The notes below the pieces were generated by a model that was given only the letters and a program-made list of their open reading frames with translations, had not been told where the DNA came from and did no database searches. Shown one piece after another: positions 27,244 through 35,836 of a DNA stretch of 64,000 nt; within the stretch, counting starts at the first letter, position 1, and the number at the start of each line of letters is the position of its first letter. Source of the stretch: Streptomyces uncialis (lineage in GTDB: Bacteria; Actinomycetota; Actinomycetes; Streptomycetales; Streptomycetaceae); the NCBI RefSeq assembly GCF_036250755.1, contig NZ_CP109583.1, positions 3,658,001-3,722,000 on the forward strand, written 5' to 3'. The position numbers were made by a program, and so were the translations under genes.

Positions 27244-28275
27244 GTGACCATGTCCAGTACCTCGCCCCCAGAGCAGGAACCCACCCTCATGGACCCCACC
27301 ACCACCGGGGCCCCGGCCCCGGGCCCCCGCGCGGCGGACGATCACGGCCTCGCCGACGTGACCTCGTCGGAGACGACCCTGCGCCGGTTCCTGCACGGAC
27401 TGCCCGGCGTGGACACGGTCGGCCTCGAAGCCCGTGCGTCGGCGCTCGGTACCCGTTCGATCAAGACGACGGCGAAGGCGTACGCCATCGACCTGGCGAT
27501 CTCGATGATCGACCTGACGACCCTGGAAGGCGCCGACACCCCCGGCAAGGTCCGCTCCCTCGGTGCCAAGGCCGTGTACCCGGACCCCACCGACCGGTCC
27601 ACCCCCCGGGTGGCCGCGGTGTGCGTGTACCCGGACATGGTGGCCACGGCGAAGGCCGCGGTCACCGGCAGCGGCGTCAAGGTCGCGTCCGTGGCGACCG
27701 CCTTCCCGGCGGGCCGCGCCGCGCTCGACGTGAAGCTCGCCGATGTGCGGGACGCGGTCGCCGCCGGGGCCGACGAGATCGACATGGTCATCGACCGGGG
27801 CGCGTTCCTCTCCGGCCGGTACATGAAGGTGTACGAGGAGATCCGCGCCGTGAAGGAGGCGTCCGGCGCGGCCCGGCTCAAGGTCATCTTCGAGACGGGC
27901 GAGCTGTCGACGTACGACAACATCCGCCGCGCGTCCTGGCTCGGGATGCTCGGCGGCGCCGACTTCATCAAGACCTCGACCGGCAAGGTCGCCGTGAACG
28001 CCACCCCGCCGAACACCCTGCTGATGCTGGAGGCGGTCCGGGACTTCCGCGCCCAGACCGGCGTCCAGGTCGGGGTGAAGCCGGCCGGGGGCATCCGTAC
28101 CACCAAGGACGCGGTCAAGTTCCTGGTGCTGGTGAACGAGACGGCGGGCGAGGACTGGCTGGACAACCACTGGTTCCGGTTCGGCGCCTCGTCCCTGCTG
28201 AACGATCTGCTGATGCAGCGCCAGAAGCTGGCGACCGGCCGCTACTCCGGCCCCGACTACGTGACGGTGGACTGA
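27244..28275 (+). CDS. deoC: Deoxyribose-phosphate aldolase
   Basis: Cleaves 2-deoxyribose-5-phosphate to glyceraldehyde-3-phosphate and acetaldehyde. GTG 27244 gives 343 residues; ATG 27250 and ATG 27289 are alternatives. The Schiff-base lysine lies in GADFIKTSTGK and the second active-site lysine in VGVKPAGGIRT; IDMVIDRGAFLSG is also conserved. The N-terminal extension of about 70 residues is usual for actinobacterial DeoC. The next gene starts 5 bases after the stop, so the aldehyde product is passed to a co-expressed dehydrogenase. Confidence 0.95.
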   Translation: MTMSSTSPPEQEPTLMDPTTTGAPAPGPRAADDHGLADVTSSETTLRRFLHGLPGVDTVGLEARASALGTRSIKTTAKAYAIDLAISMIDLTTLEGADTPGKVRSLGAKAVYPDPTDRSTPRVAAVCVYPDMVATAKAAVTGSGVKVASVATAFPAGRAALDVKLADVRDAVAAGADEIDMVIDRGAFLSGRYMKVYEEIRAVKEASGAARLKVIFETGELSTYDNIRRASWLGMLGGADFIKTSTGKVAVNATPPNTLLMLEAVRDFRAQTGVQVGVKPAGGIRTTKDAVKFLVLVNETAGEDWLDNHWFRFGASSLLNDLLMQRQKLATGRYSGPDYVTVD

Positions 28276-28280
28276 TCACC

Positions 28281-29717
28281 ATGGCAAGCATCTTCGAGTA
28301 CGCGCCCGCGCCCGAGTCGCGCGCGGTCGTCGACATCGCGCCCTCGTACGGGCTGTTCATCGACGGCGAGTTCACCGAGGCCGCCGACGGCCAGGTCTTC
28401 AAGACGGTGTCGCCCGCCACGGAGGAAGTGCTCTCCGAGGTCGCGCGGGCCGGTGAGGCCGATGTGGAGCGGGCGGTGAAGGCGGCCCGCAAGGCGTTCG
28501 TGGGCTGGTCGGCGCTGCCGGGCGCCGAACGCGCGAAGTACCTGTTCCGGATCGCCCGGATCATCCAGGAGCGCAGCCGTGAGCTCGCGGTCCTGGAGAC
28601 GCTCGACAACGGCAAGCCGATCCGGGAGACCCGGGACGCGGACCTGCCGCTGGTCGCCGCGCACTTCTTCTACTACGCGGGCTGGGCCGACAAGCTCTCC
28701 CACGCGGGCTACGGCACCGACCCGAGGCCGCTGGGTGTGGCCGGCCAGGTCATCCCGTGGAACTTCCCGCTGCTGATGCTGGCGTGGAAGATCGCCCCGG
28801 CGCTCGCGACCGGCAACACGGTCGTGCTGAAGCCCGCCGAGACGACTCCGCTGTCGGCCCTGTTCTTCGCGGACATCTGCCGTCAGGCCGGTCTGCCGAA
28901 GGGTGTCGTCAACATCCTGCCCGGTTACGGTGACGCGGGTGCCGCGCTGGTCGCGCACCCGGACGTGAACAAGGTCGCGTTCACCGGTTCCACGGCCGTC
29001 GGCAAGCAGATCGCCCGGACCGTCGCGGGCACGGACAAGAAGCTGACCCTGGAGCTGGGCGGCAAGGGCGCCAACATCGTCTTCGACGACGCGCCCGTCG
29101 ACCAGGCCGTCGAGGGCATCGTCACGGGCATCTTCTTCAACCAGGGCCAGGTCTGCTGCGCGGGCTCCCGGCTGCTGGTGCAGGAGTCGGTGGCGGACGA
29201 GCTGATCGCGTCGCTGAAGCGTCGCCTCGCCACCCTGCGCCTCGGGGACCCGCTCGACAAGAACACCGACATCGGCGCGATCAACTCCGCCGAGCAGCTG
29301 GCCCGGATCACGGCGCTGACCGAGCAGGGTGAGCAGGAGGGCGCCGAACGCTGGTCCGCCCCCTGCGAGCTGCCGTCGTCGGGGTACTGGTTCGCGCCGA
29401 CGCTGTTCACCGGTGTCACCCAGGCGCACACGGTCGCCCGGGACGAGATCTTCGGCCCGGTCCTGTCGGTGCTGACGTTCCGCACCCCCGACGAGGCCGT
29501 CGCCAAGGCGAACAACACCCAGTACGGCCTGTCCGCGGGCATCTGGACCGAGAAGGGCTCCCGCATCCTCGCCGTGGCGAACAAGCTGCGCGCGGGAGTC
29601 GTCTGGTCCAACACGTTCAACAAGTTCGACCCTGCCTCGCCGTTCGGCGGGTACAAGGAGTCGGGCTTCGGCCGCGAGGGCGGCCGACACGGCCTGGAGG
29701 CGTACCTCGATGTCTGA
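28281..29717 (+). CDS. Aldehyde dehydrogenase, deoC operon
   Basis: 478 residues from ATG 28281. NAD-binding and catalytic parts are complete: VIPWNFPLLMLAWKIAPAL, VAFTGSTAVGKQI, LELGGKGANIVF with the general-base Glu, GQVCCAGSRL with the catalytic Cys, and DEIFGPVLSVLTF. With DeoC it most likely oxidises acetaldehyde to acetate (or acetyl units) using NAD. The following ALDH-like gene overlaps its end by 8 bases, suggesting a fixed stoichiometry complex. Confidence 0.92.
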   Translation: MASIFEYAPAPESRAVVDIAPSYGLFIDGEFTEAADGQVFKTVSPATEEVLSEVARAGEADVERAVKAARKAFVGWSALPGAERAKYLFRIARIIQERSRELAVLETLDNGKPIRETRDADLPLVAAHFFYYAGWADKLSHAGYGTDPRPLGVAGQVIPWNFPLLMLAWKIAPALATGNTVVLKPAETTPLSALFFADICRQAGLPKGVVNILPGYGDAGAALVAHPDVNKVAFTGSTAVGKQIARTVAGTDKKLTLELGGKGANIVFDDAPVDQAVEGIVTGIFFNQGQVCCAGSRLLVQESVADELIASLKRRLATLRLGDPLDKNTDIGAINSAEQLARITALTEQGEQEGAERWSAPCELPSSGYWFAPTLFTGVTQAHTVARDEIFGPVLSVLTFRTPDEAVAKANNTQYGLSAGIWTEKGSRILAVANKLRAGVVWSNTFNKFDPASPFGGYKESGFGREGGRHGLEAYLDV

Positions 29718-30624
29718 CAACAGCCGGCTGAGCGTCTTCAAGACCTACAAGCTGTTCGTGGGGGGCAAGTTCCCCCGCAGCGAGAGCGGACGGGTGTACG
29801 AGGTGACGTCGAAGGCATCAGGCGCTGCCGCGCCGGGCAAGGGCGGCTGGCTGGCCAACGCGCCGCTGTCGTCGCGCAAGGACGCCCGGGACGCGGTGGT
29901 CGCCGCCCGCAAGGCGTTCGGTCCGTGGTCGGGGGCGACCGCGTACAACCGCGGCCAGGTCCTGTACCGGGTCGCGGAGATGCTGGAGGGCCGCCGGGAG
30001 CAGTTCGTCCGCGAGGTCGCGGACGCGGAGGGCCTGTCGAAGTCGAAGGCGGGCGCCCGGGTGGACGCGGCGGTCGACCGCTGGGTCTGGTACGCGGGCT
30101 GGACCGACAAGGTCGCCCAGGTCGTCGGCGGGGGCAACCCGGTCGCGGGCCCGTTCTTCAATCTGTCGACCCCGGAGCCGACGGGTGTGGTGGCCGTACT
30201 GGCACCCCAGGAGTCGTCGTTCCTCGGTCTGGTCTCGGTGCTCGCCCCGGTGCTCGCGACCGGCAACACGGCCGTGGTCGTGGCGAGCGAGCGGGCGCCG
30301 CTGCCCGCGCTGTCCCTCGGCGAGGTCCTGGCGACCTCCGACGTCCCCGGCGGGACGGTCAACATCCTGTCCGGCCGGACGAAGGAGATCGCGGCCCCGC
30401 TCGCCGCGCACAGCGACGTCAACGCGATCGACCTCACCGGCGCGGACGAGGCGCTGGCCACGGAGCTGGAGATCGCGGCGGCGGACAACCTCAAGCGGGT
30501 GCTGCGGCCGGGCGCGGAGGACTGGTCGGCCGACCCGGGGATGCGGCGGCTGACCGCGTTCCTGGAGACCAAGACGGTGTGGCACCCGACCGGTTCACTG
30601 GGCGCCTCGGGCTCCTCGTACTGA
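29710..30624 (+). CDS. Catalytically incomplete aldehyde-dehydrogenase-like protein
   Basis: 304 residues, about 170 shorter than an active ALDH. The N-terminal Rossmann part is recognisable (NAPLSSRKDARDAVVAARKAF, GVVAVLAPQESSFLGLVSVL, VLATGNTAVVVASE) but it ends before the catalytic domain: there is no Cys motif and no LELGG Glu. The ATG lies inside the end of the active ALDH gene, so translation is coupled. The pair resembles ALDH16-type proteins, where an active ALDH is fused to an inactive one; here the halves are separate genes. A structural or regulatory subunit is the likeliest role. Confidence 0.85.
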   Translation: MSDNSRLSVFKTYKLFVGGKFPRSESGRVYEVTSKASGAAAPGKGGWLANAPLSSRKDARDAVVAARKAFGPWSGATAYNRGQVLYRVAEMLEGRREQFVREVADAEGLSKSKAGARVDAAVDRWVWYAGWTDKVAQVVGGGNPVAGPFFNLSTPEPTGVVAVLAPQESSFLGLVSVLAPVLATGNTAVVVASERAPLPALSLGEVLATSDVPGGTVNILSGRTKEIAAPLAAHSDVNAIDLTGADEALATELEIAAADNLKRVLRPGAEDWSADPGMRRLTAFLETKTVWHPTGSLGASGSSY

Positions 30625-30690
30625 ACCGGGCCGAACCGGCCTGAACAGACCTGAACCGGGCCTCGCGCCCGTAGCAGGGTGGACGTTCCA

Positions 30691-30739
30691 CCGAGCGCGC
30701 CGTGCGGACCCCGACCGGGGTCCCGTACGGCGCGCTCGG
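30691..30739. terminator. Strong bidirectional hairpin after the deoC operon
   Basis: CCGAGCGCGCCGT pairs with ACGGCGCGCTCGG and, further in, GGACCCC pairs with GGGGTCC around a GACC loop. It lies between the ALDH-like gene and the converging TetR gene and can stop transcription from both sides. Confidence 0.75.
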
Positions 30740-30773
30740 CCGTTCCCCGGGCGAGCGGCCCCGGCGCGGGCCG

Positions 30774-31532
30774 TTACGGCAGGCCCAGGCGGGCGGCCAG
30801 GCCGTCGAGGACGCAGTCGAGTCCCGTCGCGAACTCCCACGCGGGGTCGTCGCGGCGCCGCAGTGCCCGCAGGGTTTGGCCGTAGACGGGGTAGCGGTCC
30901 GTCCCCATCAACCACTTCATGGTCGGGGCGAGCCCGAGCCGGATGTCGTCGCCGCTGGCCCAGCCCTGCTCGTCCATGTATGCGCGCAACGCCACCTCGG
31001 CCTGCACCGCGCCCTGGACGTACGCGTTGACGGTCCGGAAGGCGACCATCAGCGTGTCGGCGTCCAGCCCGTGGCCGTCGAGGGCGGCGATCTGGCGTTC
31101 GGCCGCCGCGATCCGGTGCGGGGTGAGCAGCGAGAGCGGCGCGGGCACGGTGGTGAGCCAGGGGTGGGCGAGGGTCGTCCCGCGGGTCCGCAGGGCCATC
31201 TCCCGCAGCACCTCGCGCCAGCCGGTGACCTCGTCGGGCACGACCAGCTCGACGGCGACCCGGTCGACCATCAGCGCCCAGAGGTCGTCCTTGCCGGAGA
31301 CATGGCGGTACGCGGCCATGGGCGCGACCCGGAGTTCGGTGGCGAGGCGGCGCATGGTGACCGCCTGCATCCCCTCGGCGTCGGCGATCCGGACGGCGGC
31401 CTCGGCGAGGGTGGCGGGGGTGAGGGTGTTCCGGGGAGTGGGGGCGGGCCGCTCCAGCCGCTCCCACAGGGAGGCCTCGGGCTGCCGCCCGCCGGGGCCG
31501 CCCGGGTCGGCCCTCTTGTTCTGCGCGGCCAT
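30774..31532 (-). CDS. TetR-family regulator, tetracycline-repressor-like
   Basis: 252 residues; ATG 31532 has GAGAGGAGC 9 bases upstream. The DNA-binding part starts late, at about residue 37 (TPATLAEAAVRIADAEGMQA, TMRRLATELRVAPMAAYRHVSGKDDLW), after a Pro/Arg-rich stretch. The C-terminal domain resembles the TetR_C type that controls exporters. It is divergent from an FMN reductase/MFS exporter pair, and the intergenic region has four GTACA boxes. Confidence 0.9.
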   Translation of the reverse strand: MAAQNKRADPGGPGGRQPEASLWERLERPAPTPRNTLTPATLAEAAVRIADAEGMQAVTMRRLATELRVAPMAAYRHVSGKDDLWALMVDRVAVELVVPDEVTGWREVLREMALRTRGTTLAHPWLTTVPAPLSLLTPHRIAAAERQIAALDGHGLDADTLMVAFRTVNAYVQGAVQAEVALRAYMDEQGWASGDDIRLGLAPTMKWLMGTDRYPVYGQTLRALRRRDDPAWEFATGLDCVLDGLAARLGLP

Positions 31533-31575
31533 CGCCACACGCTCCTCTCCGGCGGTCCGCGGTGACCTCCGATCA

Positions 31576-31648
31576 TGTACAGCGTATGCCCTGTGGACGG
31601 CGTACACATTGAGGGATACCTTGTACACACCAGATACGCCGTACACAT
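31576..31648. promoter_or_regulatory. Operator array of GTACA boxes
   Basis: TGTACA at 31576-31581, CGTACACAT at 31601-31609, TGTACA at 31622-31627 and CGTACACAT at 31640-31648 lie in the 140-base gap between the TetR gene and the FMN reductase. CGTACACAT is an exact direct repeat 39 bases apart. The layout suggests cooperative binding by the TetR protein over both promoters. Confidence 0.55.
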
Positions 31649-31673
31649 CGGCCTGATCCTCCGGGGGAAACCC

Positions 31674-32297
31674 ATGCCCGACGACCTGTCCCCGCGCACC
31701 TCCGCGCCCACCGACCGCGCCCCCCTGCATGTCGCGGTCATCACCGGCAGCACCCGCGACGGCCGCTTCGGCCCCCTGGTCAGCGACTGGATCGCGGACC
31801 GTGTCAGGGCCCGCGCCGATATGAGCCTCGATGTGATCGACCTCGTCGCGACCCCGCTGCCCACGGTGATGCCCGCCTTCGGCACCCCGCCACCGGCGGA
31901 GACCATCGCCCTGCTGGCCGATGTCTCCCCCCGGCTCACCGTCGCCGACGCCTTCGTGATCGTGACGCCGGAGTACAACCACAGCTATCCCGCGTCCCTG
32001 AAGAACGCCGTGGACTGGCACGGACCGGAATGGCAGGCCAAGCCGGTCGGATTCGTGTCCTACGGCGGACTGTCCGGCGGACTGCGGGCCGTCGAGCATC
32101 TGCGGCCCGTCCTCGCCGAACTGCACGCCGTGACCATCCGCGACACGGTCAGCTTCCACAACGCGTGGGGCTCCTTCGGTGAGGGCGCCTCCGTCGACCC
32201 GGCCGCCGAAGCCGCCGCGAAGGGGTTCCTCGACCAGCTCACCTGGTGGGGCCGCGCCCTGCGCAGCGCCAAGTCCGTCCACCCGTACGTGGCCTGA
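31674..32297 (+). CDS. NADPH-dependent FMN reductase family protein
   Basis: 207 residues from ATG 31674, preceded by GGGGGAAA. Flavodoxin-like fold: VAVITGSTRDGRFGPLVSDWI binds FMN phosphate, TPEYNHSYPASLKNAVDW is the conserved flavin/substrate loop, and VSYGGLSGGLRAVEHLR follows. Such enzymes reduce FMN, quinones or azo/nitro compounds. It precedes an exporter by 11 bases, so the two probably act together in resistance to a quinone-like or redox-active compound. Confidence 0.88.
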   Translation: MPDDLSPRTSAPTDRAPLHVAVITGSTRDGRFGPLVSDWIADRVRARADMSLDVIDLVATPLPTVMPAFGTPPPAETIALLADVSPRLTVADAFVIVTPEYNHSYPASLKNAVDWHGPEWQAKPVGFVSYGGLSGGLRAVEHLRPVLAELHAVTIRDTVSFHNAWGSFGEGASVDPAAEAAAKGFLDQLTWWGRALRSAKSVHPYVA

Positions 32298-32308
32298 GGA
32301 CGGCGACC

Positions 32309-34003
32309 GTGTCCGACCCCTCCCCCACCGCCGGGCGCACCGGCACCTCACCCTCCCGGCTCACCCTGCTGGGACTGCTGCTGGGTGTGGTGCTCGCGAC
32401 CCTGGACGGGACGATCACCGCGACCGCGCTGCCCGTGATCGTCGGCGACCTCGGCGGTGTCGACCAGCTCTCCTGGGTGGTCACCGCCTATCTGCTCGCC
32501 TCCTCGGTCGCCACCCCCCTGTGGGGCAAGGCCGGGGACCTGTACGGGCGCAAGGGCGCCTATCTGGTGTCCATCGGCGTGTTCCTCGCCGGTTCCGTGC
32601 TCTGCGGACTCGCGCGGGACATGGGCCAGCTGATCGCGTTCCGCACCCTCCAGGGCCTCGGCGCCGGCGGGATGTTCGTCGGCTCGCTGGCCCTGATCGG
32701 GACACTGCTGCCGCCACGCGAGAGCGGACGTGCCCAGGCCATGATCGGCGCGGTGCTGCCCGCCGCGTTCCTGGGCGGCCCGCTGGTCGGCGGCTTCCTC
32801 ACCGACCAGCTGAGCTGGCGCTGGACGTTCTACGTCAATGTGCCGCTCGGCGCGCTCGCCGTGCTGATCGTCGTCACCCGGGTCCGGCTGCGCCAGCCCC
32901 GGATCAAGGCGCCGGTGGACCTCCTCGGGGCGGCGCTGCTCACCACCGGCATCCTCGCCGTGACCCTGCTCGCGACCTGGGCCGGGACGGCGTACCCCTG
33001 GTGGTCGGCGCCCGTCGCCGGACTCGCGCTGCTCTCGGCGGGCTCGCTGTACTGGTTCCTGCGGGTGGAGCGCCGCGTCCCCGAACCGGTGCTGCCCGTG
33101 CGGCTGTTCCGCGACCGGGGGTTCGCCACCGCCCAGGCCATCAGTCTGCTGGTCGGCGCCGCGATGCTCGCGCTCAGCAGCTATCTGCCGCAGTACCTCC
33201 AGTACGCGCGGGGCGCCTCGTCCACCGGGAGCGGGCTGCTGCTGCTCCCGCTGTCGATGGGCATGATCGTGGTGCAGCTCGTGACCGGACGGCTCATCAG
33301 CGCCACCGGCCGCTACCGGATCTACCCGATCCTCGGCGGTGCCGTCGTCGCGGCGGGGGCGCTCGGGCTGTTCGTCCTGGTCGGCACGGGGACCTCGACC
33401 TGGGTGGTCACGGCCCTGTCCCTGGTGATCGGCGCGGGCCTGGGGCTGCTCCTCCAGTCCACGATGGTCATCACCATGAACAGCACCGGGCCGCGCGACC
33501 TGGGCGCCGCCAGCGGGACGGTGACACTGCTGCGCGGCATCGGCGGCTCGCTGGGCGTCGCCGTCCTCGGCTCCGCTTACGCGGCGCGGGTGGACGGCAC
33601 CCTGGAGGAGCGGCTGGGCGCGGCGGGCGGCCGGCTCACCGACAGCTCCGGACAGCTCGCACCGGACGCCCTGGCCGAGCTGCCCGCGGCGCAGGCCGAC
33701 GCGCTGCGCGAGGCGGTCACGGGCGGGCTGCACGCCGTCGCCCTCGGGGCGCTGCTGCTGGGCGCCCTGTCGTTCGCGCTGGCCTGGCTCATCCGCGAGG
33801 TACCGCTGCGGACCCGCTCGGCCGAGGAGGAACTGGCCGGGGACGCTACGGGGGGCGGCCCCGACGGGGCGGGTGACGGAGCCGGGGACGACGACGGGGA
33901 CGGTACGGGGGTGAGCCCGGGGGTCAGCCCGTCACCAGCTGGGTCACGGGACCGACCAGCGGGAGTTCCGCCAGCGAGTCGCCCCGGGCCAGCGGCGCCG
34001 TAG
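32309..34003 (+). CDS. MFS drug exporter, DHA2/EmrB type
   Basis: 564 residues from GTG 32309. Fourteen hydrophobic helices are expected. DGTITATALPVIVGDLGG and GKAGDLYGRKGAYLVSIG (loop motif A), RTLQGLGAGGMFVG and GPLVGGFLTDQLSWRWTFYVNVPLG (motif C) are standard for 14-TM proton-coupled drug exporters. The C-terminal 60 residues are a Gly/Asp/Pro-rich tail that runs 80 bases into the converging secreted-protein gene. Part of the TetR-controlled unit. Confidence 0.92.
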   Translation: MSDPSPTAGRTGTSPSRLTLLGLLLGVVLATLDGTITATALPVIVGDLGGVDQLSWVVTAYLLASSVATPLWGKAGDLYGRKGAYLVSIGVFLAGSVLCGLARDMGQLIAFRTLQGLGAGGMFVGSLALIGTLLPPRESGRAQAMIGAVLPAAFLGGPLVGGFLTDQLSWRWTFYVNVPLGALAVLIVVTRVRLRQPRIKAPVDLLGAALLTTGILAVTLLATWAGTAYPWWSAPVAGLALLSAGSLYWFLRVERRVPEPVLPVRLFRDRGFATAQAISLLVGAAMLALSSYLPQYLQYARGASSTGSGLLLLPLSMGMIVVQLVTGRLISATGRYRIYPILGGAVVAAGALGLFVLVGTGTSTWVVTALSLVIGAGLGLLLQSTMVITMNSTGPRDLGAASGTVTLLRGIGGSLGVAVLGSAYAARVDGTLEERLGAAGGRLTDSSGQLAPDALAELPAAQADALREAVTGGLHAVALGALLLGALSFALAWLIREVPLRTRSAEEELAGDATGGGPDGAGDGAGDDDGDGTGVSPGVSPSPAGSRDRPAGVPPASRPGPAAP

Positions 34004-34313
34004 CGGCGGTGGTCGACAGCGGCTTGAAGTCGGCGATCTGGGTACCGAGGCCGTTGGCCAGCGGGTCCACGCCGGTGTTGGCGAGCGGGTTGATCTGGAG
34101 GGCGGTGACGGGGGCGATCGCGTACCCCACGATGCCGGGCACGGAACCGGCGGCGGCCTGCGCGTCGAGCTCGCCCGCGGTGGCGGGGGCGTCGACCCCG
34201 GCCGCCGATGCCGGGGTGGCGCCGAACGCCATCCCTGCGGCGGTCAGCGCGAGTCCGGCGCGCAGCAGGACGCGGTGTGCGGTGGTGGTCGGACGGGCCT
34301 GGTGACGTGCCAT
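33924..34313 (-). CDS. Small secreted Ala-rich protein
   Basis: 129 residues from ATG 34313 (AGGCGG upstream). Signal peptide: basic start, a hydrophobic stretch LLRAGLALTAAGMAFG, then ATPASAAG. The mature part is about 90 residues with no cysteine; ALQINPLANTGVDPLANGLG and AELPLVGPVTQLVTG resemble the other small secreted protein at 46620-46994. Found widely in Streptomyces; role unknown. Its 3' end overlaps the MFS gene antisense. Confidence 0.75.
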   Translation of the reverse strand: MARHQARPTTTAHRVLLRAGLALTAAGMAFGATPASAAGVDAPATAGELDAQAAAGSVPGIVGYAIAPVTALQINPLANTGVDPLANGLGTQIADFKPLSTTAATAPLARGDSLAELPLVGPVTQLVTG

Positions 34314-34438
34314 GGGTGCCGCCTGGGGTGAGTGGAGGGTAATCATGGACTCACGAAGAGTAGTTGAGCGGGGCGGTGGCCGCCAATGCCGACCCGCGGG
34401 GTCGGCAACCGCGCGGACATGCCCCACACTGGTCTCTC

Positions 34439-35092
34439 GTGACTTCTCATCCCGCCATACCGGTGTCACCGGCCCGTGTCGTGCTGCTCACCGGACCCTC
34501 CGGTTCCGGCAAGTCCTCGTTCGCGGCGCGCAGCGGACTGCCCGTGCTGTGTCTCGACGACTTCTACAAGGAGTGGGACGACCCCTCGCTGCCCCGGGTC
34601 GCGGGCTCGTCCGACATCGACTGGGACTCACCGCTGTCCTGGGACGCGGACACGGCGGTGGCCGCGCTGGCACGTCTGTGCGGGGAGGGACGGACCGAGG
34701 TCCCCGTGTACGACATCTCCACGAGTTCCCGTACGGGGGCGGGGGTGCTGGACCTCCGGGGGGCGCCGCTGTTCGTGGCGGAGGGGATCTTCGCGGCGGA
34801 TGTCGTGGCGCGGTGCCGGGAGCTGGGGATACTCGCGGACGCGATCTGCCTGCGCGGGCGGCCGGTGACGACGTTCCGGCGGCGGCTGCTGCGGGATCTT
34901 CGCGAGGCGCGTAAGCCGGTGGGGTTCCTGCTGCGCAGGGGGTGGCGGCTGATGCGGGCCGAGCGGGGGATCGTGGGGCGGCAGGTGGCGCTCGGGGCGG
35001 TGGCCTGTGACGGGGACGAGGCCGTGGCCCGTCTGTCACGGGCCACAGCGGCGCAACGCCTTCGCTCGCGCTTCTCAGGCCTGTCCGGCTGA
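34439..35092 (+). CDS. Uridine-kinase-like P-loop kinase
   Basis: 217 residues from GTG 34439. Walker A GPSGSGKSSFA; LCLDDFYKEWDDPSLP carries the DDFY substrate/metal motif of uridine and pantothenate kinases; DIDWDSPLSWD, VYDISTSSR and FVAEGIFAADVV follow. It probably phosphorylates a nucleoside or similar alcohol. The last residues RLRSRFSGLSG and the stop codon are encoded by the first module of repeat cluster 6, so the native end has probably been replaced by repeat sequence. Confidence 0.82.
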   Translation: MTSHPAIPVSPARVVLLTGPSGSGKSSFAARSGLPVLCLDDFYKEWDDPSLPRVAGSSDIDWDSPLSWDADTAVAALARLCGEGRTEVPVYDISTSSRTGAGVLDLRGAPLFVAEGIFAADVVARCRELGILADAICLRGRPVTTFRRRLLRDLREARKPVGFLLRRGWRLMRAERGIVGRQVALGAVACDGDEAVARLSRATAAQRLRSRFSGLSG

Positions 35093-35834
35093 GCGCACTT
35101 GTCCCTGCGCGGGCCGTCCGTGGGTGCGCAGTTCCCCGCGGGTCGCCTTCGCTCGCGCTTCCCAGGTCTCTCCGGCGGGACGTACTTGCCCCTGTGCGGG
35201 CCGTTCGTGGGTGCGCAGTTCCCCGCGGGTCGCCTTCGCTTGCGCTTGTGAGGTCTGTCCGGCTGGACGTACTTCGTTCCTGTACGGGCCGAACGGGGGT
35301 GCGCAGTTCCCCGCGCCCCTGGATGCTGCCCCCTTGCGGTCGCTGCTCGGGTGCGGGGCCGCCCTCGTCTTCGCGCAGTTCCCCGCGCCCCCGGATGCTG
35401 CCCCTTCGGGATTGTTCGTCGGGTGCGGGGCCGTCCTCGTTCTTGCGCAGTTCCCCGCGCCCCTTCGGGGGCGCCCCCTGAGGTTGTTCTTCACCCTCCT
35501 CCTCGCGCAGTCGCATGGCTGCGGGAGGGGGTGGGCGGGAATCTCTGCCCGCAGACTCCGACGCCACCAGTACGACCACTGAACGTCCGTACCGAGCGCG
35601 TTGGAGCGAGGACGGAGAATCCCGACCGGCACCGACCCGAAGAACCGGCCGGGAGCGCCCCAAAGGGGCGCGGGGAACTGCGCGAAGACGAGAACCGGCC
35701 CGCACCCGAAGAGCGACGAACAGGGGCAGCATCCAGGGGCGCGGGGAACTGCGCAAACCCACGGGCGACGGCACAGGGACAAGTGCGTCCACCCGGACGG
35801 ACCTGGGAAGCGCAAGCGAAGGCGACCCGCGGAC
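35050..35834. repeat. Composite intergenic repeat, cluster 6
   Basis: Between convergent genes. Three forward arms, with the first one inside the end of the kinase frame, then a plus-strand core (35544-35563, variant ending GACG in place of GATG) and inverted arms. The right end GGAAGCGCAAGCGAAGGCGA lies next to the EamA stop codon. Long frames read through this block only because the repeats lack stops. Confidence 0.85.
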
Positions 35835-35836
35835 TG

